Source: Chara braunii
Taxonomy: Eukaryota > Streptophyta > Charophyceae > Charales > Characeae
Reading direction: 5' to 3'
Assembly (NCBI GenBank): GCA_003427395.1
Contig: BFEA01000613.1
Coordinates: forward strand, 345,315-409,314
DNA: 64,000 nucleotides
Of the stretch, positions 34,783 through 44,934 are shown piece after piece (the stretch's first letter is position 1; each line of letters opens with the position of its first letter). Below the pieces are notes generated by a model. That model searched no databases. It was not told the DNA's origin and saw only the letters and a list, made by a program, of their open reading frames with translations. The translations under genes and the position numbers were made by a program.

Positions 34783-35510
34783 ATGATGGAATACCCCTTC
34801 AAAGGCTGGGAACCACGGCGACTCAGAGGAGGAATATAAATGCCTATACCAACAGGGAACGGATGGAGAAGGACCACGTGCGACTGGATTGGGTTAGAGG
34901 TTGCCCAAGACTTGTCATATGTATGGATAGAGCGGATTTGGAACCCGATAAGGGAAGAGGAAGGTTGGGATGATATAGCAGAAGGCAAGGTAGAGTCAGT
35001 TGGAACGATTGTCCTTTCCGAGGATGGATAACACGTGTTTTGCACCATGTTAGCAATGGGAGATGACCCGATGTGGCTTCTAGGGGATGCAGAGGCCCGA
35101 ACCCGAAAGGAAGGCAAGCTGTTCGCCAACGAGGGGTGGGACGAAGTTAGTAGCAGGGAGGATGGAAGGAACTCAAACCTCCAAGTCTACTGATAATGGC
35201 TTGGGTTCCGAAATTCATAGCCGAGTGGTTTGGGGGGTTTTAGCACATTTTAGAAATAGTTGACTCCATGAGAAGGGTGCATATAGAGTGTGTCTGGTTG
35301 ACTGAGGAGTTCTATAGGCACTCATTGAAATATGGACCTTTCTACGGAGATAAAGCCGAGGAAGTCATCATCGTCCTAAGAATAGGTAGGTATGACCGCC
35401 TAGAGGTAGAGGCGGAGTCTTGGGACGCCATAGTTAGTCGGGAGGCGGCGGCTGCACCCTCCTACGTAGACGACGTTTTTAAACTATTTGAAGTACTGTG
35501 GTTCGATTGA
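34783..35510 (+). pseudogene. Unknown tandem gene family, copy B
   Basis: Starts at the ATG at 34783 and shows the family blocks: WIGLEVAQDLSYVWIE, then ESVGTIVLSEDG, MLAMGDDPMWLLGDAE, a W/F-rich PKFIAEWFGGF, FYRHSLKYGPFYGDKAEEVI and a closing SYVDDVFKLFE. In-frame stops follow RLRGGI and LSEDG. A frameshift near 35170 and a further TAG after EWFGGF separate the two longer open parts (34840-35031 and 35268-35510). It lies 80 bp after the 3' part of copy A in the same direction. Function unknown. Confidence 0.65.
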
Positions 35511-35808
35511 ACGAGGCCAAGGGATCGAACACCGCGAGAAGGCCTGAGTATGGAGGGGCTTGTGAAGTAAGGTGTAAAATAAGAAAGGGAGTGTGTACAT
35601 TAGGCCGTAGATGGTGCATAAGGATCGAAACGAGGGGGAAGTGACAACAACTGGAAAATGGGGGCGGATAGAAGTGAACGTATATGAGTTGGGGATAGCG
35701 GCAAGTGTACGATAAGTAGGGAGGGTTGAAAGACTAAAACACGAAAGACATGGAATCTCATTGGGTGCAGCGATCGGACTAAGAAAGCAGGAAAGGAGAC
35801 ATTGCGGG

Positions 35809-36606
35809 ATGGTCCGACGAATGGCGTTCTGGGCGGATAGACCTCGTGGGATCCTGCCACCAAGAATATCAAAGGGCAGGGTCGAAATAAGCCTGCCGGC
35901 AAGAAGTATGGTAGGCAATCCGGTAATCGACTGGGTGGGGGTAGAGTTGGTGAAAGATACGGTGTACCTAGTAGTGGAGCTGGAATGGCGTGCGAGAGGG
36001 GAGTTCGGGGGTGTAGACTTGAACCGCCCAGGGCATGTACACGCGATGGGATCCTTACACCTGTCGAAAGAGGGATGGCGGACCTTTGGGATTGCTTTGG
36101 CTTCCGGGGATGACCCCGTGCGAATGTTCGAAGGGGCATGGCAAATAACCTTGCAGGAGGGGTTTGAGTTTGTAGACCCGGAACAAGATGACGTAACGAC
36201 GGAGGTAAAATTCGCCGCGACAGGGGTTTTCGAGCTGCCAAATGAGGTCGTACGGATGAGTCTACCACCCTTCCTGCTAAGACAAGTGGGAGGCATAGAA
36301 CGAGTGGAGCAGGCGGTGACTGTCGTAACTAGGCTAAATTTTGACGAAGCATTAATGTATCGAGAATATTATTGGGCCTTTCTAGAGATGGGGCTTTTCG
36401 GGGACGAACAAGGGCGCAAGGTGCTTTGTATTCTAAGAGCAGCAGTAAATGCTAGGCCAGGAGTTCCACAAATAAGTGATGAGACGATGTGGAGAGTCAT
36501 CCGGTGAGAGGTAGGTCGGGGCGCGGCCTACATAGATAATCTCTACCGACTGTACGAACAGCAAGAGGAGGCTACTGCTCCTGGGGGTATAGAGGGATAT
36601 GACTAG
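35809..36606 (+). pseudogene. Unknown tandem gene family, copy C
   Basis: Open from ATG 35809 to a TGA at 36505-36507, then continuing in frame with AAYIDNLYRLYE to a TAG at 36604-36606. That second part matches the C-terminal SYVDDVFKLFE and SYLAGVAELFE of the neighbours, so the TGA is probably a nonsense mutation near the end. Blocks seen are GRVEISLPA, DWVGVELVKDTVYLVVELEW, GIALASGDDPVRMFEGAW, LPPFLLRQVGG and YYWAFLEMGLFGDEQGRKVL. No signal peptide or transmembrane segment is apparent. No known domain is recognised. Confidence 0.65.
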
Positions 36607-36682
36607 AAAAGAGAAATGAAAACATGAAGGGCAAGAGAGACAGTAGGTGGGCGGATTCTGAAGATTGGCTGTAACCCTTTCT

Positions 36683-37531
36683 ATGTGGACTATGCAGGAA
36701 ATCACTCAGGTAACAATGGCAGCAAGGCGTGAGCGAGTGGAACGCCAGCCCCGTGTGGGAATGGAACGCCAGCCCCGGTACCCCGGACCGCCGTGGAACA
36801 ATGGTGGACAATGGGAAGTATCCCTTCCGTCGAGTTCTACCTATTGGGGGTCCGACGTAGAATGGCGGGCCGTGACTTTGGGAAGGGACGCCGCCTTCAT
36901 GTTGGTAGAATGTTGGTGGACAGGAATGAGACTCAACCGAGGACCCAGAGATGATCTGTTCTCCAATCTGGAGGTTACCGGGACCATGTATCTGCCTGAG
37001 ATCGGTTGGCATTCGTTGGGGGTAGAGATAGCACAAGGTCACGAGCTAGCACCAGTCTTTCAAAGGGCCGCCCGGACGTTGACCCGGATAGGACATTCGG
37101 TCTGGGAAAGAAGGAACGTGGGCTTGCTAACCCTGGTGGAGATGGGAGGTTGGAGGGAGTTCAGGGCACCAACCACACCGCTGAGGTGCCGGGTCCCCCG
37201 TTTTATGATAGATCTCGTCTTCGGGAGCCTCACAAGGGCGCGGGAGCTGGCAGACTCGGCAATAATGTGGGCAGACCACTTTTCCTCTCTAACCATCGGG
37301 ATGTTCTATGATGTCGCCGTGAGGCATGAGCCGTTCTGGGGAAAGAGGGCCCACGAGTTACTGGAGGTCATCCACATCCTGATATTTTGTGCGCCCTGGC
37401 TAGACTGGACAGGGTGCGAACGCATAATCCAAAGGGAGATCGAGATAGGAGAGAGCTATTTGGCAGGGGTGGCTGAGCTATTCGAGGAGCCGACCGAACC
37501 GGAAGAACCACGAGGGCGCGAGCGAGACTAG
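36683..37531 (+). CDS. Unknown tandem gene family, copy D (open throughout)
   Basis: The only copy without an internal stop, 282 codons from ATG 36683 or 271 from ATG 36716. I cannot choose between the two starts. Blocks in order are WEVSLPSSSTYWGSDVEW, LGRDAAFMLVECWW, GTMYLPEIGWHSLGVEIAQG, RVPRFMIDLVFGSLTRA, FYDVAVRHEPFWGKRAHELL, RIIQREIEIGESYLAGVAEL and a Glu/Pro-rich end. It looks soluble. It follows copy C in the same direction with about 80-110 bp between stop and start, so the array A-B-C-D arose by tandem duplication. No family name can be given. Splice-like sites near 36700 (ATGCAG) leave open that it is an exon of a longer gene. Confidence 0.6.
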   Translation: MWTMQEITQVTMAARRERVERQPRVGMERQPRYPGPPWNNGGQWEVSLPSSSTYWGSDVEWRAVTLGRDAAFMLVECWWTGMRLNRGPRDDLFSNLEVTGTMYLPEIGWHSLGVEIAQGHELAPVFQRAARTLTRIGHSVWERRNVGLLTLVEMGGWREFRAPTTPLRCRVPRFMIDLVFGSLTRARELADSAIMWADHFSSLTIGMFYDVAVRHEPFWGKRAHELLEVIHILIFCAPWLDWTGCERIIQREIEIGESYLAGVAELFEEPTEPEEPRGRERD

Positions 37532-37954
37532 GATCCGCAGGCAGGCCAATAGGGCAGATCCAGTATAGTTCGATGCGTACGGAAATCCGCCGATGGGAAT
37601 AAGAAAGGGGCCTCGGACCCGGATGGCTAAGACCCACTAGAAAAACAAAGAAGGGGATAGACTCTTAATGAGTGACCATAACCCGGAAGGTAAAAAACGA
37701 AAAACGTTGCTCGGGAAGGCTTCCCCTAGCAGGATGCCTAACCCGGACTCCCTCTCGTCGGCCGACGGGACAAGGGCACTACAAACGAGCTTGTGATAAA
37801 GGAAGCCCAGTCACGTTCATAGCTCGGCTGGGCGGCAGGGCCAGTCGTGGCTCCTCCTCAAGGAAGGGCAATCAGGAAACGGGGATAGGAAAGGAGACTA
37901 TAAAGATAAGCCAACAGAGTTGGGAGCCTAGGGAACCTAAAAACCTCGCATTGC

Positions 37955-38482
37955 GTGTGTCCTGGGAATTCTTTGGCTTATGCAGAACTAGGCAAAATGG
38001 CAACGGAAGAGGAGACAGATAACCGTAAGAGTGAAGGAGAACCAGACTTAGAAGGCAATGTCGCGCAAAGCGAAGGGGGGCAGAAGGACAGAGAGTCGAT
38101 AAATCCGGATTGTACCAAAGGGAACCGAAAGGAAATTTCAACAGGAGAAAGCTCGGGGAAAGCCGGGGGAAGCAGGCAGGGGACCCAAGGGACCAAGGAA
38201 GGCAGAAATAAGGATAGGACAAGCCTTCGAAACTCGGAAGGAACCATGCCTAAGAAAGTAAGGGTCACGGACACAAGGCGCAAACTAGCCGAGATAGACA
38301 AGAGGACCGCGGAATACAAGGCAAGACTGATTGAGGAAATGATGATTGGGAACGAAGAAGGTCCTCTGCAGGAGGAACCCCGGGACGAACGGAAAGCCAG
38401 CCAAGGTGGGACTGGACAAGGGGATAAAGGTAGTGACCGTGGGGGAACGGCGAGCAAGCGAAGGAAAGAGAGAGAGAACTAA
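37955..38482 (+). CDS. Charged low-complexity protein, hypothetical
   Basis: A frame of 175 codons (ATG at about 37997 if MATEEETD is the start), rich in Glu, Lys, Gly, Ser and Arg, with a central KKVRVTDTRRKLAEIDKRTA segment that could form a helix. It lies 420 bp after copy D in the same direction. Composition alone suggests a disordered protein or a gag-like remnant. It runs into a GAA-repeat tract and may be fortuitous. Confidence 0.3.
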   Translation: MCPGNSLAYAELGKMATEEETDNRKSEGEPDLEGNVAQSEGGQKDRESINPDCTKGNRKEISTGESSGKAGGSRQGTQGTKEGRNKDRTSLRNSEGTMPKKVRVTDTRRKLAEIDKRTAEYKARLIEEMMIGNEEGPLQEEPRDERKASQGGTGQGDKGSDRGGTASKRRKEREN

Positions 38483-38548
38483 GAAGAAGAAAGGACGAAG
38501 AAAAAGAAAGAGAGAGGAAGAAGAGGAAGAAGAGGAAGAAGAGGAAGT
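38477..38548. repeat. (GAA)n-type purine tract
   Basis: AAGAAG and GAAGAGGAA repeats over about 70 bp. Confidence 0.8.
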
Positions 38549-38847
38549 AACCCCCCCAGCGCATCAGCTCAATATTCAAACAAAAGCGGTGAAACCCACC
38601 ATAACTGGCGAGAACACCATGTCATGAAGCACAGCTGGCAAAAAGAACCCGACAGCTGTTTCGGCCGGCATGCCAGAACCAGTCCTCCTCAAAGGTCGCA
38701 CTGAGTGTGACTTAGACAGACCTACGGAAACTACTTATAGTCCTAGATTATCAGCTACGGTCTACAAAGGGTACCCGAAATGAGCTAACCTACAAGTCAA
38801 AAGGAATAGTCCTATGGTTCGCCAATTCTTCCAACGGGCTATGTAAC

Positions 38848-38965
38848 CGGTTGAACGCACTGAACGCGCGTTCACGTTCAAACACGCGCGTTCATACCCC
38901 CCGGGGCCGCGTTCAATCGCGTTCAAACGCGCTGCACGCCACGTGGCGCGAAAAAATTGAACGTG
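38848..38965. repeat. Cluster of GTTCAA/TTGAAC-GCG motifs
   Basis: At least eight copies of GTTCA(A)/TGAAC next to GCG or CGCG occur in both orientations in about 120 bp, a density like the subterminal repeats of DNA transposons. Ends could not be defined. Confidence 0.4.
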
Positions 38966-39090
38966 ACACCGGGGGGCGCGCGCCCGTTGCGGACTACGGG
39001 GTGGTGGGCCTCGTTCATCAAACCCCAAAAGTGCGAAAAAAAGTAAAATTGGGAGGCCTACTCCCCCTACCGCGCCACCCCCCGGCATAT

Positions 39091-39960
39091 GTGAAAAGTC
39101 CTTTTTTTTTTTGGGGTGGGGGGGGTGGGTGGCGGAGTCCCCCTAACACGGCTCAGACGGCCCATGCAGGCTATCTGAAGGGTCCTCGCAGCCATGTGGC
39201 GCAGACCCCCCCCACAAGATCAAGGCAGGCAGTGAATATGAAGTGAATACGAGCTGGCCGAATATATAGTCAAGATTCGAATTCAGGTCTGTGTTTCAGC
39301 AGTTATGGGTTGCTCACGTAGCTAGGCCCTGCCGTGATTCTCAGGGCTTGGCTGCACTACTCACCAAATGACATTGTGCAAAACTAGAATGAATCTTCTG
39401 CAGAACATGGAATAATACGCTGCCATATGTTCTGTCTTTTGTGCATGTGGTGAGTAGAGGCCCTTAGGGCCACTGCACGTATTCCTAAGACAAGAAAAAC
39501 GAGAAAAAAAGAAAAATGAAAAAAAAGAAAAATGAGAAAAGGAAAAAACAAGAAAAAAGAAAAACGAGAAATTTCTCTCGTTTTTCTTTTCTTAGGAATA
39601 CGTGCAGTGGCCCTAAGGGCCTCTACTCACCGCATGCACAAAAGACAGAACATATGGCGGCGTATTATTCCATGTTCTGCAGAAGATTCGTTTTAGTTTT
39701 GCACATTTGGTGAGTAGTGCAGCCAAGCCCTGAGAATCACGGCAGGGCCTAGCTACGTGAGCAACCCATAACTGCTGAAACACAGACCTGGATTCGAATC
39801 TTGACTATATATTCGGCCAGCTCGTGCTCACTTCATATTCACTGCCTGCCGTGATTATGGTGGGGGGGTCTGCGCCACATGGCTGTGAGGACCCTTCAGA
39901 TAGCCTGCATGGGCCGTCTGATTCCCCCAGCCCCCCGAAAAAAAAAAAAGGACCTTTCAC
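39091..39960. mobile_element. 870-bp near-palindromic fold-back element
   Basis: The left arm (39091-39500) is the reverse complement of the right arm (about 39577-39960) at roughly 90% identity. It runs from GTGAAAAGTCC on the left to GGACCTTTCAC on the right, with an A-rich spacer. Each arm contains CAGGGCTTGGCTGCACTACT, a terminal motif shared with the elements at 42355 and 51939. It encodes nothing recognisable and could fold into one very long hairpin. No target duplication was found, and the right side runs directly into (CA)n and the gap. Confidence 0.75.
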
Positions 39961-40814
39961 ACACACACGCACACACACCGTCACATACACACACACACAC
40001 ACATTCACACACAGACACACACTTTCACACATACCNNNNNNNNNNNNNNNNNNNNNNNNNNNNNNNNNNNNNNNNNNNNNNNNNNNNNNNNNNNNNNNNN
40101 NNNNNNNNNNNNNNNNNNNNNNNNNNNNNNNNNNNNNNNNNNNNNNNNNNNNNNNNNNNNNNNNNNNNNNNNNNNNNNNNNNNNNNNNNNNNNNNNNNNN
40201 NNNNNNNNNNNNNNNNNNNNNNNNNNNNNNNNNNNNNNNNNNNNNNNNNNNNNNNNNNNNNNNNNNNNNNNNNNNNNNNNNNNNNNNNNNNNNNNNNNNN
40301 NNNNNNNNNNNNNNNNNNNNNNNNNNNNNNNNNNNNNNNNNNNNNNNNNNNNNNNNNNNNNNNNNNNNNNNNNNNNNNNNNNNNNNNNNNNNNNNNNNNN
40401 NNNNNNNNNNNNNNNNNNNNNNNNNNNNNNNNNNNNNNNNNNNNNNNNNNNNNNNNNNNNNNNNNNNNNNNNNNNNNNNNNNNNNNNNNNNNNNNNNNNN
40501 NNNNNNNNNNNNNNNNNNNNNNNNNNNNNNNNNNNNNNNNNNNNNNNNNNNNNNNNNNNNNNNNNNNNNNNNNNNNNNNNNNNNNNNNNNNNNNNNNNNN
40601 NNNNNNNNNNNNNNNNNNNNNNNNNNNNNNNNNNNNNNNNNNNNNNNNNNNNNNNNNNNNNNNNNNNNNNNNNNNNNNNNNNNNNNNNNNNNNNNNNNNN
40701 NNNNNNNNNNNNNNNNNNNNNNNNNNNNNNNNNNNNNNNNNNNNNNNNNNNNNNNNNNNNNNNNNNNNNNNNNNNNNNNNNNNNNNNNNNNNNNNNNNNN
40801 NGTGTGTGTGTGTG

Positions 40815-40877
<63 letters not shown>

Positions 40878-40893
40878 GTGCGTGTGTGTGTGT
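39958..40893. repeat. (CA)n, 766-N gap, (GT)n
   Basis: (CA)n ends at 40035, N runs from 40036 to 40801, and (GT)n continues to 40893. The simple repeat is CA on the left and GT on the right of the gap on the same strand, so either an inverted arrangement or a scaffolding misjoin spans the gap. Confidence 0.95.
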
Positions 40894-40905
40894 GGGGGGG
40901 GGGGG

Positions 40906-40956
40906 CAATCAATCAATCAATCAATCAATCAATTAATCAATCAGTCAATCAATCAG

Positions 40957-41033
<77 letters not shown>
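40906..41033. repeat. (CAAT)n microsatellite
   Basis: About 30 CAAT units with a few AGTC and ATTA variants, followed by a T-run. Confidence 0.95.
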
Positions 41034-41193
41034 TTTTTTTTTTTTTTCCCTACCCCCAACCACCTCCCAGCCCCCGAACAGACTTTATTTTTTTTCGTTT
41101 TTCTTTACTGTGGGGGGTAGCCCCCGACACCCCCCCCCCCCCCCCCTCCTCAGATGCCATTTCCCACCCCGGGAAGGACCCGAAAACGGGTCG

Positions 41194-41330
41194 TACGGCC
41201 GTACGTACGGCCCGTATGACTGCCTGGGGGCCCGTACGTACGGCCCGTATGACTGCCTGGGGGCCCGTACGTACGGCCCGTATGACTGCCTGGGGGCCCG
41301 TACGTACGGCCGTACGGCCGTTCATACTCC
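41194..41330. repeat. 33-bp tandem repeat with CGTACGTACG cores
   Basis: GTACGTACGG recurs at 41201, 41234, 41267 and 41300, exactly 33 bp apart. The units share GGCCCGTATGACTGCCTGGG. The 33-bp period preserves frame, but I see no supporting gene. Confidence 0.85.
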
Positions 41331-41399
41331 CGGTATCTGTACGGGGGGATACACAGATCCAGACACCTGCACACCCAGAACCACCTATCTCTTCCGTCT

Positions 41400-41910
41400 C
41401 CAGGAGCCCTAGAGTCCAGCGTCCCTTTCTAATTCGCTCCTTGAAGCTATTTAGAAACCACAAGCTTGCCCTCTATGGTGACTGCAGATAGCTGGTTTCC
41501 TTAGGACCAGGTTTTCAGGAACCAAGATCGGCCCTTTCCCTGGCCCCCTAGACTTGTCTTCCAATCTGTTATCAGCATAAGTCTGATATTGGAGCGAACC
41601 TGTTGTTGTTGCTGCTGTACATAAATTTTCTCTCCTCTGAAGATTACCGCATTCCTCGCCTGCCAGATAGCTCTCATGGGAACTCATCCGTATACAAATG
41701 ACATGTATCTTCACCCTGCAGCAAAGTTGAAATTTGGTAAAGGGAGCAAGCCAAAGAGTACCCAGTCATCGGTCCAAGGAAAGGACTTGTCTGTTATTTG
41801 TTCCCAATGCTTAGTCCACCATAGCCAAAGTTTGTCTGCCTGCGGGCAGTGTATCGACACTTTGGAGCCGAATTCCCACCCTCAGTCACATAGTCTGCAT
41901 GTGATCTAGA
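41400..41910 (-). pseudogene. Possible LINE fragment
   Basis: On the minus strand, in interrupted frames, near 41590-41720, a stretch resembling the 'IWQARNAVIFRGE' region found after the zinc-binding domain of plant LINE proteins can be read. The same strand carries AGGGACGCTGGACTCTAGG near 41410-41430, like the 3' tail of the other LINE copies here. Evidence is weak and the limits are guesses. Confidence 0.3.
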
Positions 41911-42354
41911 AGTCCATACCTCTCGTGGAAAGCCACAGAACCGAGACACTCCATAATTGCCAACTTGCAGTTCCTAAATCGCGGTGACGCAACCAATTAA
42001 AATTCAAAAGAAGAATCTACACAGCACAACTATACTTCCAAACTGAATCTCAGACTAAATCAGCATCCCAACTATACTAACCTTCTCACACCCAGTTCCC
42101 CTCCCACCTTGTACCCCACAAGTCTCACCAGCAAGAGCACTAGCGGCTCAAGGACGGGACGTGTGCAAGAAATATCGTTGCATTCCATGATCAAGCACCA
42201 ACTGAAGCCAACAGGGAAATTAAAAGGACGGCAAATTAAGCAAGCGGCAAAGAAAAGTTGTTCTGATGCCAGCACACTCAGAACCCGGACAACAAAAAAA
42301 AGAAAAAGTTGATGATCAGGAAGACGACAAAGAACAATTAGGGTAGAGAAATAG
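41911..42354. other. No recognisable gene
   Basis: AT-moderate non-coding sequence between the LINE fragment and the inverted-repeat element. Nothing supported was seen. Confidence 0.4.
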
Positions 42355-42739
42355 GGTCTTGCTGCAGTACTCTCCACTCTCCAAAAAATCGGAGAGTTGG
42401 CAGAGAGCTGAAAAGCTCTCGGACTTCATGATTTTGGGTTCACGGCTGCACTAACTATCCGCTCTCCGAGACTCCGAGTCGTGAGTGCACTAGCAGACAC
42501 TGGGACAGCGCTAGAGGACACGGCGGGATTTGCATTGTCCAGACTCGAGGCACACTCTCCAAATTGGGAGCATTTTGGAGAGTCCGGCAGAGGTTCATCT
42601 GGAAAAACGTCGTTGCAGGCTGGGTTTCGAATGTGGGTTCTGACAGGTATCCGAGGGTTTTGGGTGGTCCAATCCGAAATTTAGTGCAGCCATGAAAAAC
42701 TCTCCAAAATCGGAGAGTGGAGAGTAGTGTAGCGGGACT
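42355..42739. mobile_element. Non-autonomous inverted-repeat (MITE-like) element
   Basis: The left end GTCTTGCTGCAGTACTCTCC pairs with the right end GTCCCGCTACACTACTCTCC (as reverse complement), followed on both sides by ACTCTCC...ATCGGAGAGT. A second, inner inverted pair is TTCACGGCTGCACTAA and its complement near 42680. There is no coding capacity and no clear target duplication. Confidence 0.6.
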
Positions 42740-42877
42740 CATAAGCTATAAGATGGTTTCCCCTATATGCAACATAGCCCCTGTCTCTTATACACATCTA
42801 GATGTGTATAAGAGACAGGAGTAGTGTAGCGGGACTCATAAGCTATAAGATGGTTTCCCCTATATGCAACATAGCCC
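42722..42877. other. Artefactual 59-bp duplication around adapter
   Basis: 42722-42780 and 42819-42877 are identical 59-bp direct repeats, separated only by the 38-bp adapter. I interpret them as one genomic sequence written twice. Confidence 0.9.
42781..42818. other. Transposase mosaic-end junction adapter (contamination)
   Basis: CTGTCTCTTATACACATCT followed by its exact reverse complement. From general knowledge this 38-bp sequence is the circularisation junction of transposase-based mate-pair libraries (two 19-bp Tn5 mosaic ends). It is not genomic. Confidence 0.97.
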
Positions 42878-43008
42878 TAACACAACAACACCCAAATCGT
42901 GATCCTGTCGATGTAAGCCCTAACACAACAACGTGATCCTGTCGATAGATCAAAACCATTCCCCAAATAAAGCCTAATTTGAGAGCGTACTCACACCAGT
43001 ACTATCTT

Positions 43009-43951
43009 TTTTTTTTTTTTTTTTTTTGAAAAACCACACACACCCCTGCATTGCTAGTGGTGCTGATTGGGCCAGACACCACTAGCACCCGGGGGAAGGC
43101 TCCATCTATTGGTGGGGAGCATCACCTGCTGGAAAACGGGTCCAGCGTCCCTTTACAGAATACATTGCCGAATTCATACAGACTGGATCAAGAGAAATTG
43201 ACTGGTTATGAAACCTGCCAGCATTGATTGCTCTGGTCACCAGAGGATTGACTGTGCAGGTTGCTAAGTAAGGGGAGGAAACCTCTTCGCCTTAACACCA
43301 GGCGCCTGATATCTACTGTTGAGAAACTAGCCCCTCCTTCCTTCCTTTGCTTTTAAACATTGATTACCCTGAGATCCTCAGGGGATTAACTCCGCAGGAG
43401 TGAACAAGCAGCTGACCACCATCATTCATCATTAATTAGGTCTCCTTTGCGTGCTGGGGTACCAAAATCCGGCTGTGTCTTCAGTGGACCGGCCTGATGT
43501 ACAAGGGGGTGGGGAGGCGGGTTCTGCTTCCAGTGGGCGACTGGGGCAGGCTACCGGTCCTCCTTATTCCCTTATCCATCCTGATCAGTCCACTAAAGTC
43601 ACTATTGGAGAGGTTACCCTGTGTCATGGCCATACCAGCTCAATTCCATCAAGACATTGTTGGGTAAGGGGAAGAGGTCAGGGAATTCAGAGGCAGGGGG
43701 GAGTGGGATGTTGCTGGGAATTGCAGTCCAATCGTGGAAGATCAATCGGTAGTTTCTCTGCGATGAGTCCAGCCGACCGTTGCCATCCAGGTGCCAGCCA
43801 TCCCACTGAATCTTTGCTATCCATCCTCCTTGTTCTCCCCCCAGCCAGTCCATGCAGAATTCATGTAATTTTTGGACGATTTCCGATCTTTTGGTGAGAG
43901 CTATCATTGCTTGCACAATTTTTTTCCACTGGGCTCTGATTGTTGTTTAAA
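43009..43951 (-). mobile_element. 5'-truncated LINE with 17-bp target duplication
   Basis: On the minus strand it ends in poly-A (T-run at 43007-43027) and is flanked by CACACCAGTACTATCTT at 42992-43008 and 43952-43968. This is the signature of target-primed reverse transcription. Its coding part (43614-43916) is the LINE C-terminal domain with HEFCMDWLGGEQGGWIAK and PASEFPDLFPLP. The 3' untranslated region carries the CTGGACCCG...CTCCCCACCAATAGATGG segment shared by the other LINE tails. Confidence 0.85.
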
Positions 43952-43968
43952 CACACCAGTACTATCTT

Positions 43969-44750
43969 AACCGTATCTGACAGCATTTACAGCTGGGCCC
44001 GTATGCATCTGGCCGCAATTCTGTCCAGGAAAAAGTCGAAACGTGCTGGAGTGAGTATGCCCTCAGTGAAGGACAAGTACAACATTCTAACCCTCTCCAG
44101 ACAAGATACAAGATTCCCTGACACATATGAGGACACAATCAAGAGATGACATTCCGAGAACAATTTCTATCATGGCAATTTGCCACATGCCGTCTGCCTT
44201 CAGACAAAGCAAGATCGTTCAAAGAAGTAGAGCATCTTCAACTTTCCAGCAGTGAAAGCACCACCTCTCGGTACAAAATGAACCCCAACAAAGCACCCAC
44301 TCTCAAACCCAAAACCAGAGCCCCAACAATTCATCAACATGTGAGATCTTCTTCGAAGGTTGGCACTTAGCACGATGCTCGCTCCTCCATTACGAGCACA
44401 CTCCCATCCTTTCCGCACTAATTATGGTGCCGTGTCGCCCTGTAGCTCAGCGTGGGGGTGTGAGATGGGAGAGTCCTGGCATGAGGACATGGAGGTGAAG
44501 GCAGTCTTGGTTGGTTTGTTGAACAGTGCTAGGATAGCTTGGTTTTGGTTTCTAACTAGCTCCAGGGTTTTCTCTAACAGTTTGTATCATCTGTGCATTA
44601 GCTTGACTCTAGGGTTTTGTTGTGGGTAGCCCTTTTTTCTGAAGTTTGTCTTAGTAATTTTCTGAATAGCTCAAATTTAAAGTTTCTTAGCCAAAGTCGG
44701 GCAATGGCCCCGGTATCTTAAACTTTCAAATTCTATGTAAATTTCCATAT
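43969..44750. other. No recognisable gene
   Basis: Unique-looking sequence with short frames only. It may be host DNA into which the LINEs inserted. Confidence 0.4.
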
Positions 44751-44834
44751 GGTACGCTGGGCCCGGTTCCCAGCAAGTGCTGCTCCCCACGAATAGATTC
44801 GAGCCTTATATTTCCTCTGGTAAAAAAAAAAAAA
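44751..44834 (+). mobile_element. LINE 3' tail remnant
   Basis: ACGCTGGGCCCGGTTCCCAG, then TGCTGCTCCCCACGAATAGA, then an A-run: the LINE 3' end, here on the plus strand. TAGATTCGAGCC in this copy resembles a pol III B box, but the other copies do not keep it. Confidence 0.6.
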
Positions 44835-44934
44835 TTCTTTACCAAATCAGTCGCCTAAGACGGCCAAACACCCTTCGAAGAGGCAAGGAGGTTGCCCAAA
44901 GAGTGTGCCCAACAGTTTGCTGAATCACTAACCC

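Noticed and set aside
39805-41412. Long His/Thr and Cys/Val frames of 200-410 codons
   Set aside because: They consist of (CA)n/(GT)n, the N gap and (CAAT)n.
44751-44834. tRNA-derived SINE
   Set aside because: Only one copy has a B-box-like sequence; the others share the segment as the 3' end of coding LINEs.
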